Counted from the first letter of the stretch, positions 5,668-14,972 are shown. The stretch: 41,991 bases of DNA from Phycisphaerales bacterium (GCA_029260435.1 JAJDDG010000009.1:1-41991), one strand, 5' to 3'. Notes: generated from the letters alone by a model not told the origin. A program made the numbers and translations.

Positions 5668-8429
5668 ACAAGTTGAATCTTGTTCGGTGCGAACCCGTGC
5701 TCGTCGAAGATCACGAGTTCGTTCGGGCGATCGGCATCGAGCCACGCACCGGGCAGGTAGTACCGTGCCTGCGGAGGCACGCGCTTCCCGTCGTGCGTCG
5801 CGACCCAGTACCGCCCGGCGCACCACCCGTTGACATAGATCACGCCCCTGCTCATCCCGCTCATATCCAGGTGCAACGCGGGCCCGGTCCGTGTCACATC
5901 AAACAACCCACGCCACCAGCACGCTGTCCCATTCTGCGCTCGCGCCGCGGCGCTGGGCTGCTTTGCGCCGAGCGTGAGCGCTTCGTACACGCTCTCGTCT
6001 GGCATCTCCCACGCCGCGAACGACCACGCCGCCTTCCCCGTGACCGCGTTGACACCTTCGAGTATTCGTACGCTTTTTTTCGCGCTCTGCAGTGCGCTCT
6101 GTGCATCCGTCAGCACCGCGAGTTGCACCGTGTTCGCTCCCCGTTTGAGCGTGCCCTTGTCGAGCAAAAGGCGCTCCGTGCGCTCGCCGCCGAGCACCGC
6201 GATGGGTTCGTCGTTCACAACGACCACGCACAACCCAACCGCGTCACCCACATCCACGATCACCGGTGTTTGCTTCCGGTGCGTAAACGTCCATGTCACC
6301 CGCTCGGGCACCGTCGTGTCCGATCGATCGATGCCCATGATCGGCATGTCCACATCAAGCGGCGAGATTGGCGCGCCGTGCGTGAGCTTCGGGCTCGTTG
6401 CTTTGAGCAACTTCGTCTCGAACAGATCCCCGCAGAGCCCCTTGTCTCTGCGCAGCTCGCGCCCCCAGACCCCCCGCCCCATGTCGTCCGCCAGCGCGGC
6501 GAGCACCGTCTCACCTTTCTTGAGCGGAACCTGCACCGTCTGACCCGCCCCCGCCCCATCGCCGAGCGTGCCCGCGAACGAACCGCCCGCGTACACATGA
6601 ATGCGATCCCCACCCTCCGCGGCCATCACAGTTTTCTTCGCAGCGCTCGTTTGCTTCACACGAACCCGATACCACCCGTACCCCTCGTGCGCACCGAGAC
6701 GATGCAGCGCTGTCGCCCCGTCGATCGTTGCGAACCGCGGGTTCGATCCATCGATATACGATTTGGCGCTCGCCAAGCTCCACCCTTGAATCGTCGCCGA
6801 CTTGGGCTTGGGCGGCTTCGCAACAGATTCGCAATCATCGCAACTCCCCTCCGAATCGATACAGACAACGCCCGCGCCGCGTTTCGATTCGACCGGCGTG
6901 CCCGCCTCGCCGAGCGAATCCGCACCGATGTACACCCGCCCGTTTCGAACAAGCACACTATCGATCTGGTCCTCGTTGCAGACGACTACGTTCGTGTTAT
7001 CAATCTGTTCGATCATCGGATCGCGCCCCTTGGGGACAACGACTTCCGCGCTCGTACCGTTGAGCGAGATCATGCCGTGCGTGCCGCCGGGTCCGAAGCA
7101 GACCAGCGTGCGCCCGCTCTGCGCAAACGCACTAAGCGAGCAGTAGTCCAGCATGTCGCCCGATTCAAGACGCACATTCTGAAGGATCCAGGCGCAGGGC
7201 ATTTTGCCGAAACTCACGGTGAGCGCGGTGCCATCACTCATTACGATCCGCGTGGCTTTGTTTTTCGCCAGGCGCGTGTCATCGCCGAGCACAAACACGA
7301 CCGACCCCGCCGCACCGCGCCGCTCCACCGCGACGATCTGCCCCGACCCGGAGCTCGCGCGTGCGCCGCTCGCCTCATCCGTGATCGGCGCAATCGCATC
7401 ATCAACCGAAACGCACGCTCCAGAAGCGCCCTCCGCCGACGCGAGCACACGCCCGAACGACCGCAAGAAGTGGCACACCCTGCGCACCGCGTGGTACGTC
7501 TCGCCCGGTGCGCCGCTCTGCGAGATCGTCTGGGACGACGCATGATCCGTTGTCGGGTACCCCGGCGCGGAGCCCGCGAACCGTCGGCCCGCCAGCGCCG
7601 TATGCGTCCCACCACCGACCGGCGAGATATTGAACTGACCGCCCGCGCTCGCGACCTCGATCAACCGCCGTACCGCGTGCGCCGCGGTCTTCTGCGACAC
7701 GCGCTCCGATCCCCAGACATCGGGGCACCCGAGCGGCAGGTGCGCGACCAGAGCAGGCGTGTCTGCGCCGAGCATCCCCAGCTGGCGCACCGCGGCGTGC
7801 AGCCCCGCGTACCCAGACCACGCCTCGATCATGGAGTCCTGATCGGTGAACAGATTGTTCGCCGAGATCATCGGGACGTTGAACCCCGATTCCCGGGCCA
7901 CCCTGCGCAGCTCGCCAAGGTACGCATCCGCTTCCTCGTCGTCGCCGCACATCCAGTGGTGCTCGATCTGCACGCCAATAATCGGGCCCCCCTTTGGTGC
8001 GCAGAGCGATCCGATTTTTTCTCCCACCCGGCGCCAATACCCCGTGACTAAAGGAAGGAACGCGCTGTCGGCGCGCCGCACACGCCACCCACAAGCATCC
8101 GCCGCCCAAACCGGGATCCCGCCCATCGACCACTCGTCGCCGATAAAAGGCCCGAGCCGGAGCACGCAGTGCATCCCCATCGCGCCCACCTCCGAAACAA
8201 ATGCGCCAAGGTCGTGCTCCCCCTCCATGTCGAACACCCCCTCGCGTGGCTCGTGCATCGACCACACCACCGGCACCTCGATGCAGTTCAGACCCAGATC
8301 CAGCGCACGCGATATCCTTGAGCGCCAATGCGCGCGCGGTATTCTGCTGTAATCAACCGTGCCCGAGACAAGCCACACGTGCCGCTCGTTCACGAGGATC
8401 CCCCGCCCATCGACGCTCACACTCGCCAT
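5658..8429 (-). CDS. GH35-fold (beta-galactosidase-like) protein, catalytic residues apparently lost
   Basis: This 923-residue protein has the N-terminal TIM barrel of glycoside hydrolase family 35. Landmarks are VPVVWSMHEPREGVFDMEGE (residues 52-71), LRLGPFIGDEWSMGGIP (90-106), GGPIIGVQIEHHW (147-159), PDVWG and the FNISPVGGGTH strand. The family motif around the acid/base is Q-x-E-N-E-[FY]; here it reads QIEHHW, so the proton-donor Glu is His158. The nucleophile motif [TA]-E-[FY]-W-x-G is replaced by AHLPLG, putting His at 230. Both changes argue for a non-hydrolytic or mechanistically different protein. Further domains resemble the beta-sandwich and jelly-roll modules of GH35 (FDVTRTGPALHLDMSGMSRG, NGWCAGRYW). 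The ATG at 8429 follows AAAGGAAC; an upstream in-frame start would add 15 residues. No signal peptide is visible. The stop overlaps the convergent SDR gene. Confidence 0.8.
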   Translation of the reverse strand: MASVSVDGRGILVNERHVWLVSGTVDYSRIPRAHWRSRISRALDLGLNCIEVPVVWSMHEPREGVFDMEGEHDLGAFVSEVGAMGMHCVLRLGPFIGDEWSMGGIPVWAADACGWRVRRADSAFLPLVTGYWRRVGEKIGSLCAPKGGPIIGVQIEHHWMCGDDEEADAYLGELRRVARESGFNVPMISANNLFTDQDSMIEAWSGYAGLHAAVRQLGMLGADTPALVAHLPLGCPDVWGSERVSQKTAAHAVRRLIEVASAGGQFNISPVGGGTHTALAGRRFAGSAPGYPTTDHASSQTISQSGAPGETYHAVRRVCHFLRSFGRVLASAEGASGACVSVDDAIAPITDEASGARASSGSGQIVAVERRGAAGSVVFVLGDDTRLAKNKATRIVMSDGTALTVSFGKMPCAWILQNVRLESGDMLDYCSLSAFAQSGRTLVCFGPGGTHGMISLNGTSAEVVVPKGRDPMIEQIDNTNVVVCNEDQIDSVLVRNGRVYIGADSLGEAGTPVESKRGAGVVCIDSEGSCDDCESVAKPPKPKSATIQGWSLASAKSYIDGSNPRFATIDGATALHRLGAHEGYGWYRVRVKQTSAAKKTVMAAEGGDRIHVYAGGSFAGTLGDGAGAGQTVQVPLKKGETVLAALADDMGRGVWGRELRRDKGLCGDLFETKLLKATSPKLTHGAPISPLDVDMPIMGIDRSDTTVPERVTWTFTHRKQTPVIVDVGDAVGLCVVVVNDEPIAVLGGERTERLLLDKGTLKRGANTVQLAVLTDAQSALQSAKKSVRILEGVNAVTGKAAWSFAAWEMPDESVYEALTLGAKQPSAAARAQNGTACWWRGLFDVTRTGPALHLDMSGMSRGVIYVNGWCAGRYWVATHDGKRVPPQARYYLPGAWLDADRPNELVIFDEHGFAPNKIQLVYE

Positions 8430-8658
8430 CTTTGTTCCTTTCGACCGGTTCGCACCGCCCGCTCCGAGCCACACCGTGCGGAACCCACCGGGCGAGCTAC
8501 CCTACGCTCCGCCGGAGCAACCCCGCGTGCCTGACCCAGACCCGACTCATGGAAAGCGTATGGACACACCCCGCCCATCGCAACGCCCGGCGCCCCACGC
8601 GTGTACCACAAGTCACACCACCCCTGCCCAACGCCCACAACTCCAGACGGATACCCCG

Positions 8659-10404
8659 ATGCACCACCAATCCCCCCCCCTCCGAGCGATCCGATTCGCG
8701 ATCCTCCTCTCCGCTGTCTCCTGCGCCAGCGCATGCACTTCCATGTCCTCAATCGATCGACAGATCGATGCGCTCGTCGCCGAGCGCTCGGGCATCCTCG
8801 GCGGCGGGGCCGTCCCCCCCATCCTCCGCAGGAGCATGGATAGCGACTACGCCCGCGCGGGCATGCACGACAAGCTCCCCGAGACCAACAACCCCTCGGC
8901 TTCCGAGATCTCCTACGAGCCACAGGAGCAGCGCGAGACGGAGCAGGTCCAGGACCGCCTCGAGAAATACGCCACCAAGGGCTCCAGCGTCCTATTGATC
9001 ACATTCACGGACGCGCTGGAGATCGCTCAGCGTTCCTCACGCGAGTACATCTCCGCGGAAGAGGACTACATCCTTTCCGCCATCCGCCTGCTTATCGAGC
9101 GCCACCTCTGGGGTCCGCGGTTCTTCGACGATGTCACCTTCTCAACCGACTATGACCTGGGCGACGGCTCCGACACCGCCGCACTCAACGTCATCAACGA
9201 CCTCCGCGTCACCCAGCGCCTGCCATACGGCGGCAACGTCGAGGCCCGCCTGCTCACCCAGGCGACCCAGCAACTCACCGGCGCCGTCGGCGATCAGTAC
9301 ACCCAGTCCTCCGAACTCGCTCTGACTGCGGATATCCCCCTGATGCGAGACGCCGGGCTCATCGCCCAGGAAGACCTCATCCAGGCCGAGCGTGACCTGA
9401 TCTACGCCGCCCGGCGATTCGAGCGCTTCCGGCGCGAATTCCTCGTCCAGATCGCTTCGGAGTATTTCTCGATCATCGCTCAGCAGCAGTCCATCGGGAA
9501 CCAGCATCGCTCCGTTGAAAGCCGCCGTCGCAGTGCAGCTCGCCAACGCGATCTTGTCGATGCCGGGCGCGAGCCGCCGAACGAAGCAGCCCTCGCCGAG
9601 CAGAACCTGCTCACCTCGATCGACTCGCTCAACCGCCAACGTGATTCCCTGATCGTTTCACTGGACAGCTTCAAGATCCGCCTCGGAATCCCGGTAGACA
9701 CCGAGATCGAACTCGCCCCGATCGATTTTGAGCTCATCGAACCCGCGATCACTCTCTCGGAAGCCGCCACGCGCGCGCTGATATACCGCCTCGATCACCA
9801 CACCACCAAAGACCAACTGCACGACGCCCGCCGCTCCGTCGAGAACGCCCGCAACCAGCTCCTGCCTTCGCTGGACCTCTCCCTCGGCGCGAGCTTCTTC
9901 AATGACGACACCGACGAAAGCCAGATCGCCTCCTTCGATATCGATGATTCCCGCCTCTCCGCCGCCGCCACCCTCTCGCTCCCCCTCGACCGCCAGATCG
10001 AGCGCCTGAACCTCCGCTCCTCAGCCATCCGCTTCGAGCGAGCCCAAAGAGAACTGGACCGAGAGCGAGACCAGATCATTGTGGACGCCCGGGCAAGGGT
10101 CCGGGCAATCGATACCGCTCGTTCCGCGTTGAGCCTCCAGGAGCGGTCTGTTGAGATCAACGAATTCCGTATCAGTGAACTAGAAGCCAAACCCGACACA
10201 ACCCCCGCCCAGACCCTCATCGACGCCCAGAACGACCTCCTCAGCACACTCAATGCCCGCGATGCCGCTGTCCGTAACCTTAGAACAGCCATCCTTAACT
10301 ACCTCGTCGATACCGGACAGATGCGAGTGACCCCAGAAGGGCACCTCGACCCCCTCGAAGGCATGGAAATTCTCGATATCCAACCCGATCAAACCGACCC
10401 GTAA
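8659..10404 (+). CDS. TolC-like outer-membrane efflux protein, putative lipoprotein
   Basis: A 581-residue outer-membrane channel of the OEP/TolC type. The N-terminus (MHHQSPPLRAIRFAILLSAVSCASAC) is a signal sequence ending in cysteines, consistent with lipidation as in OprM-like proteins. A variable region of about 90 residues is followed by long amphipathic helices that come in two similar halves. Typical OEP features are LTFTDALEIAQRSSREY-like and LSEAATRALIYRLDHHTTKDQL-like helices, each starting a repeat, and NARNQLLPSLDLSLGASF beginning a beta strand. The frame is open far upstream into the divergent gene, but the ATG at 8659 starts the signal sequence. The adaptor gene follows 97 bases later on the same strand with no terminator between, so the pair probably forms an efflux or export system. 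The inner-membrane pump is not in the window. Confidence 0.85.
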   Translation: MHHQSPPLRAIRFAILLSAVSCASACTSMSSIDRQIDALVAERSGILGGGAVPPILRRSMDSDYARAGMHDKLPETNNPSASEISYEPQEQRETEQVQDRLEKYATKGSSVLLITFTDALEIAQRSSREYISAEEDYILSAIRLLIERHLWGPRFFDDVTFSTDYDLGDGSDTAALNVINDLRVTQRLPYGGNVEARLLTQATQQLTGAVGDQYTQSSELALTADIPLMRDAGLIAQEDLIQAERDLIYAARRFERFRREFLVQIASEYFSIIAQQQSIGNQHRSVESRRRSAARQRDLVDAGREPPNEAALAEQNLLTSIDSLNRQRDSLIVSLDSFKIRLGIPVDTEIELAPIDFELIEPAITLSEAATRALIYRLDHHTTKDQLHDARRSVENARNQLLPSLDLSLGASFFNDDTDESQIASFDIDDSRLSAAATLSLPLDRQIERLNLRSSAIRFERAQRELDRERDQIIVDARARVRAIDTARSALSLQERSVEINEFRISELEAKPDTTPAQTLIDAQNDLLSTLNARDAAVRNLRTAILNYLVDTGQMRVTPEGHLDPLEGMEILDIQPDQTDP

Positions 10405-10501
10405 ACCATCTCGGAGGCAACCCCATGGGCGATCCGCCGGTATCGAATACCGGAGACGTTCCGCCCGATCTCCTCCACCAACCCGCCCCCGGAGTGCCCC
10501 G

Positions 10502-12373
10502 ATGACCCCCCTCCCCGTTTCCGCAAACAACCTGCTGACCCGCTCCCGCATCCTGATCGCCGTCGCGGCTTTCGTGGTAATCGTCCTCACCGTAATGATC
10601 ATGGGGGGCGGCTCCTCCGAGACCACCGCCGCCGACGCTCGCGAGATCCACCAGGTCGAGAAGATCTCCTTCCGCGTGGACACCACCGCCGCCGGCGAAC
10701 TCCAGGCGAAAAACGAAAAGAAGCTCATCTCCAAGGTCGAGCGCCAGACCACCATCACCGAGATCGTAGACGAGGGCACATTCGTCAAAGAGGGCGATGT
10801 CCTCATCCGTTTGGCCGACGATGAAATCAAGAAGCAGTTGGACAACGAGAAGCTTTCCCTCGAGTCCGCCAAGTCCGACCTGATCTCCGCGCAGAACGCG
10901 CTGATCATCCAGGAATCCGACAACAAATCCAACTTCTCCAAAGCTCAGTTGAAGTTGGATATCGCGATTCTAGAACGCACCAAATGGGAGAACGGCGACG
11001 TCGAGGCGCGACGAGAAGAACTGGAAAGTGCTGTTGCCCGTGCGAAACGTCAGTTCGATCGGCTAGAGAATAAACGTGACAACTCGGAAGAACTCTTTAA
11101 GGACAAATTTATCTCAAAGGATCAACTCGAGCAGGATCGCATCGCGTTTCTGGATGCCGAGAGCAGCCTGAAAATCGCCAATATCAGGCTGGATGTATAC
11201 AACGAGTTCGAGTACGTTAAAGACGAGAAGCAGAAGCGATCGGATATCGATGAGGCAACCGCCGAACTCGAGAGAGTCAACACCAACAACTCCTCTCAGC
11301 TCGCCAACCGCAAAGCGAACCTCAACAATAAAACCGCCCAGCTCGCCATCCGCGAGGACAAAGTCGCCGACCTCGAAGAGCAGATCGCAAACAGCACTAT
11401 CATCGCGCCCACAGACGGGCTTGTCGTCTACGCCACCTCCGTCGGCAACAACTGGCGCTGGAACAACTCCGGCCCGCTCATCGTCGGGCGCCAGGTCCAC
11501 CACAACGAAGAACTCATCATCCTCCCCGACACCTCGGAGATGAACGCCGTCATCAAAGTGCACGAGAGCATGATCGGGAAAATCTTCCCGGGGCTCGATT
11601 GTGTCGTCACCATCGATGCCGCCGAGGGCCAGACCTTCACCGGCAGGGTGGACGAGATCGGCATCATGGCCGAGCAGGGCGGGTGGCGCGACCCCAACCT
11701 CCGCGAGTACGAGGTCAAAATCAATCTGGATCTCCCCTCGGGGGACCACGGGCTCAAGCCCTCCATGCGCTGCGAGGCAGAGGTCATCATGGACAACGTC
11801 ACAGATGTCCTCGCCGTCCCCTCGCACGCTGTCTTCGCCGAGGGCACCGTCACATACGTCTACACACCGAAGGGCTCGCGCTACAAGCGTGTCCCGATCA
11901 TCGCCGGGCGCAGATCAGACAACCACATCGAGATCCTCGCGGGGCTCAAGGAACACCAGCGCGTCGCGCTCATCGACCCCGACCCGGGTCATATCATCGA
12001 GGCCGATTTCGACATGGAGCAGATCGCCAAGATGCGCGAGGAAGCAGGCGTCCCAGAGGGCGGCCCACGCATGCTCCGCGCCGCGATGGGGCGACGCGCC
12101 ATGAATGGCATGCGGGGCGGGAAGAAGGGCAAGGGCGGCTTCGAATCCAAGGATCTCGACGCCAAGCTCGAAGAACTCAAGAAGAAAATGGACGACGACC
12201 TCGCCGAGTTCGACCTCGAAGATGACGACCTCGCCGAGTTTGATGATGAAGACCTCGACATGGAATACATCGAAGACGAGCCAGCCGAGGAAGTCACCAA
12301 GGCTGAAAAACCCGACGGCAAAGCGTCCACGCCCAAAAAATCGAGCGAGCCCGCCGCCACCGGCAAAGAATAA
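10502..12373 (+). CDS. Periplasmic adaptor (membrane-fusion) protein with acidic tail
   Basis: A 623-residue HlyD/RND-type adaptor linking an inner-membrane pump to the TolC-like protein encoded just upstream. Residues 17-38 form a single membrane anchor (ILIAVAAFVVIVLTVMIM). A lipoyl-like half (ITEIVDEGTFVKEGDVLIRL) precedes a long coiled-coil hairpin of about 200 residues, and the second lipoyl half (IANSTIIAPTDGLVVYA) follows. Then come a beta-barrel domain (FPGLDCVVTIDA...FTGRVDEIG) and the membrane-proximal domain (VLAVPSHAVFAEGTVTYVY). After about residue 500 the protein gains a Gly/Lys-rich stretch and a strongly acidic tail with a repeated DDDLAEFD unit (from about residue 562), which is not part of the family fold. 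The start has GGAG 6 bases upstream. It ends directly against the stop of the convergent lipoprotein gene, with no room for a terminator. Confidence 0.88.
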   Translation: MTPLPVSANNLLTRSRILIAVAAFVVIVLTVMIMGGGSSETTAADAREIHQVEKISFRVDTTAAGELQAKNEKKLISKVERQTTITEIVDEGTFVKEGDVLIRLADDEIKKQLDNEKLSLESAKSDLISAQNALIIQESDNKSNFSKAQLKLDIAILERTKWENGDVEARREELESAVARAKRQFDRLENKRDNSEELFKDKFISKDQLEQDRIAFLDAESSLKIANIRLDVYNEFEYVKDEKQKRSDIDEATAELERVNTNNSSQLANRKANLNNKTAQLAIREDKVADLEEQIANSTIIAPTDGLVVYATSVGNNWRWNNSGPLIVGRQVHHNEELIILPDTSEMNAVIKVHESMIGKIFPGLDCVVTIDAAEGQTFTGRVDEIGIMAEQGGWRDPNLREYEVKINLDLPSGDHGLKPSMRCEAEVIMDNVTDVLAVPSHAVFAEGTVTYVYTPKGSRYKRVPIIAGRRSDNHIEILAGLKEHQRVALIDPDPGHIIEADFDMEQIAKMREEAGVPEGGPRMLRAAMGRRAMNGMRGGKKGKGGFESKDLDAKLEELKKKMDDDLAEFDLEDDDLAEFDDEDLDMEYIEDEPAEEVTKAEKPDGKASTPKKSSEPAATGKE

Positions 12374-12919
12374 TCACTCCCGCCGGGCACCCTCGACCGA
12401 TTCCAACCGCACGACCCAAGCCGCCAGCGCTCCAGCATCGGTGTCCGTCGCCCGCAACACATACGCGAAGTCGAGCAGGTACCACGCGTCTGGGTGAGCG
12501 CTCCACGCGCCCGCGATCGGTGCCTCCACCTCGATCAGGTACTCGTGCATCTCGGACAACTCAAACACAACGCGCCCGGATCCATCCGTGAACGCCGCCT
12601 CACCCGCGGACAGCTCCTGCTCCGCGAACGACTCACCGCTAACCGGCAGCGGCACCGGGCTCAAGCCGAGTGGCGCCGCTGTCACGCGCGCACCACGCAC
12701 CGCCATAGCCTCGCCCGACGCATCCACACCTAGCACACTCAGTTCAACCCGGTGCATCGGCGTGCTCGAACAGCCAATCAATCCAACCATCGCAACGAGC
12801 ACACACGCGAAACGCAAAGCGGGTGCCGTGGTACAGCCGCAGGCTGAACCACGATCGGACCACACGCAAGGAATGGAACGAAGACGCTCATGAAATCGGG
12901 GGCATGGGCGGGGGGACAT
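12374..12919 (-). CDS. Small predicted lipoprotein, function unknown
   Basis: An open frame of up to 181 residues with a hydrophobic segment ending in a lipobox (FACVLVAMVGLIGC-SS), so the mature part is probably a membrane-anchored lipoprotein of about 130 residues. After the cysteine the sequence is rich in short beta-prone pieces (VELSVLGVDASG, GARVTAAPLG, GSGRVVFELSEMHEYLIEVEAP). It resembles a single transthyretin-like or carboxypeptidase-regulatory-like domain, but I recognise no named family. The start is uncertain: the ATG at 12919 gives an atypically long, Cys/Arg-rich leader, and a GTG at 12865 would give a more normal signal sequence. It lies 17 bases downstream of uvrC and could be cotranscribed with it. 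Its stop abuts the adaptor gene's stop. Confidence 0.6.
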   Translation of the reverse strand: MSPRPCPRFHERLRSIPCVWSDRGSACGCTTAPALRFACVLVAMVGLIGCSSTPMHRVELSVLGVDASGEAMAVRGARVTAAPLGLSPVPLPVSGESFAEQELSAGEAAFTDGSGRVVFELSEMHEYLIEVEAPIAGAWSAHPDAWYLLDFAYVLRATDTDAGALAAWVVRLESVEGARRE

Positions 12920-12936
12920 ATCTGTATTGTGCCCGC

Positions 12937-14346
12937 TTATCCGCCCAGTGTCTTGTTCCGCCGCAGCACATGGTGGTAATGCTGGGCGAATCGGTGCGCC
13001 TCATCGCGCACAGCCTGGCACAGGCGGAGCCCCGGATTATCCCGCCCCAGCTTGATGGGCTCGGATTTCTCCCGTGTGTAGATCAGTTCTTCCTTCTTCG
13101 CCAGCGCGATCAGCATCGGCGGCTGGATGTCCATCCCCGCCAGCGCCTCCATCGCCGCGTGCAGCTGCCCCAGCCCGCCGTCGATCAGCACCACGTCCGG
13201 GTACAGCTCGTGCCCCTCGCCCGCCTCCCGATACCGTCGGCTCACCACCTCGCGGATCGATGCGTAATCATCGTTACCCGCGCTCTTGATCCGGTACCGC
13301 CGGTACGCGTCCTTGAACGGTCGGCCGTCTACGAAGCACACCTTGCTCCCCACCGTCTCTCCGCCCTGCAGGTGCGCGATGTCGATCCCCTCCACGCACC
13401 GGATGGGCTGGTCCATCTCCAACGCGCGCTGCAGGGAAGCGAGCCCCTTCTCCGGGTCGATGAACGAGATCTCTGTCTCGGGCTGCCACCCTGCGCGCGC
13501 ATCGCCCCGCTCGTCGAGCTTGTTGAGCGCCTCGATCTGGTCGCGGATTGTCGCGGCTCGTTCGTACTCCAGCGCCGCTGATGCCTGGTCCATTTCGACC
13601 TGTAATTCGCGCACAGCGGAGCTGCGTTTGCTCGAAATGAACCGAGAAAAGCGGTCAATATCCTGTCGGTATGCGCTCCTGGAGATGCGCTCGGCGCACG
13701 GAGCTGTGCATTGCCCGATCGCATGTAGCAGGCATGGGCGGAAGAATCGGTTACCTGGTGCGCCATCGCGTATATCCAGGGTGCAGGTGCGGTACTTAAA
13801 TACACGTTGGAGCATCTGGATCGCCTCGTGCAACGCTCCAACGGCGGTAAACGGCCCGAAAATGCGCGATCCTTTATACCTCGCGGCATTGGGCTCACGG
13901 GTGATGTAGATACCCGGAAAATCATCGCGTATCGTCACCACAAGGTAGGGAAACGTCTTGCCGTCTGTTTGTCGCGCGTTGTACGGCGGGCGGATGTCCT
14001 TGATCAAGCGGTTCTCTGTCAGCAGCGCCTCCCACTCGCTCTGGCAGATCAGCACGTCGAACTCGTGCAGGGTGTCCAGCATCTGGGACTTCTTAGCCCC
14101 AAGGTCTGTGCTGGGAATGAAATAGCTCGATACCCGGTCGCAGAGTTTCACCGCCTTGCCGACGTACAGCACCACCCCGGCGGCATCTTTCATCAGATAC
14201 ACACCAGGAACCGGCGGCAGATCCCGGGCGGTGCGCAGCAGGCGCCCCAGGCGCTCTTCCCGGCTCTCCGTGCCCCACGGGGGTGGGGACTCGGCGGGGA
14301 GGAAGCCGTCCTCGTCGGCGATTGGTTGGTCGGGGTCGTCCGTCAT
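12937..14346 (-). CDS. uvrC: Short UvrC excinuclease subunit lacking the C-terminal HhH domain
   Basis: Nucleotide excision repair endonuclease subunit, 469 residues. The N-terminal GIY-YIG nuclease (3' incision) is intact: GVYLMKDAAGVVLYVGKA, the Arg in KLCDRVSSYF, and Glu in ALLTENRLIKDIRPPYNA. A cysteine cluster (PCLLHAIGQCTAPC), a UVR motif for UvrB contact (ASAALEYERAATIRDQIEAL) and the RNase-H-like 5' nuclease follow, with GIDIAHLQGGETVGS, DVVLIDGGLGQL and RDEAHRFAQ. The protein stops about 18 residues after DEAHRF (HYHHVLRRNKTLGG). Usual UvrC proteins of about 600 residues continue there with a tandem helix-hairpin-helix DNA-binding domain, which is absent. The frame is open upstream, but the ATG at 14346 precedes the conserved domain and avoids a proline-rich out-of-family leader. 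It diverges from rpsL. Confidence 0.92.
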   Translation of the reverse strand: MTDDPDQPIADEDGFLPAESPPPWGTESREERLGRLLRTARDLPPVPGVYLMKDAAGVVLYVGKAVKLCDRVSSYFIPSTDLGAKKSQMLDTLHEFDVLICQSEWEALLTENRLIKDIRPPYNARQTDGKTFPYLVVTIRDDFPGIYITREPNAARYKGSRIFGPFTAVGALHEAIQMLQRVFKYRTCTLDIRDGAPGNRFFRPCLLHAIGQCTAPCAERISRSAYRQDIDRFSRFISSKRSSAVRELQVEMDQASAALEYERAATIRDQIEALNKLDERGDARAGWQPETEISFIDPEKGLASLQRALEMDQPIRCVEGIDIAHLQGGETVGSKVCFVDGRPFKDAYRRYRIKSAGNDDYASIREVVSRRYREAGEGHELYPDVVLIDGGLGQLHAAMEALAGMDIQPPMLIALAKKEELIYTREKSEPIKLGRDNPGLRLCQAVRDEAHRFAQHYHHVLRRNKTLGG

Positions 14347-14537
14347 GGAGGGTGGATCGTAGAGGCGGCAGGGCAGGCGGGTTGGGAGCGGTGGGGGGAG
14401 AAGAGCGGAGTTATTCGTCCGATAACGCGATAATTTGGGCGGGATCGGGGTTGGTGGGGGGGGCGGGGGTCGCTCGGGATGGGAGAGGAGGAGCGCGGTG
14501 TGTTGCAGGAGGGGCGGGGATCGGTACACTGTTCGGC

Positions 14538-14555
14538 TCGCCCGCTGGTGGGCGA
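14538..14555 (+). promoter_or_regulatory. Hairpin in the rpsL leader
   Basis: TCGCCC and GGGCGA form a 6-bp stem with a 6-base loop 20 bases before the rpsL ATG. It may be a translational control element of the S12/S7 operon, but nothing beyond position supports this. Confidence 0.25.
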
Positions 14556-14575
14556 AACTACATCGGGAACTGCGA

Positions 14576-14950
14576 ATGCCGACGATTAATCAGCTCGTCC
14601 GAAAGCCTCGGGCCGTCCAAGTGAAGAAATCCAAGGTGCGCGACCTCAACGCGTGCCCGCAGCGCCGCGGGGTTTGCCTGCAGGTGCGGACGGTGACGCC
14701 CAAGAAGCCGAACTCTGCGCTGCGTAAGGTCGCGCGTGTTCGTCTGTCGAACGGCAAGGAAGTGTCAGCGTACATCGGCGGCGAGGGGCACAACCTGCAG
14801 GAGCACTCGATTGTGCTCGTGCGTGGTGGTCGTGTCCGTGACCTCCCGGGTGTTCGATACCACATTGTCCGCGGTTCGCTCGACACGCTCGGCGTCGATG
14901 GACGTACGAATGGTCGCTCGAAGTACGGCACCAAGCGCGCCAAGAAATAG
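14576..14950 (+). CDS. rpsL: 30S ribosomal protein S12
   Basis: A 124-residue decoding-centre protein of the small subunit. The whole chain matches the family: [10 protein letters not shown] at the start, [17 protein letters not shown] with the lysine that affects streptomycin response unchanged, and [16 protein letters not shown] with the aspartate that is methylthiolated in some bacteria. The Lys-rich end is [12 protein letters not shown]. The frame is open for 141 bases upstream, but the ATG at 14576 is the conserved start. The Shine-Dalgarno is weak (GGGA). It is followed by rpsG after 151 bases, as in the str operon. fusA and tuf do not follow; the tmRNA gene takes their place. Confidence 0.98.
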   Translation: MPTINQLVRKPRAVQVKKSKVRDLNACPQRRGVCLQVRTVTPKKPNSALRKVARVRLSNGKEVSAYIGGEGHNLQEHSIVLVRGGRVRDLPGVRYHIVRGSLDTLGVDGRTNGRSKYGTKRAKK

Positions 14951-14958
14951 CCTCCCCC

Positions 14959-14972
14959 CACACACACACACA
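14959..14972. repeat. (CA)7 dinucleotide run between rpsL and rpsG
   Basis: Seven CA units after a C tract, 9 bases past the rpsL stop. A simple repeat of this length could slip during replication; no function is implied. Confidence 0.6.

Noticed and set aside
5466-8051. Long plus-strand open frame (861 codons) opposite the GH35-like gene
   Set aside because: It is Arg/Pro/His-rich with no domain, as expected from the complement of a GC-rich gene; the minus-strand frame has clear GH35 motifs.
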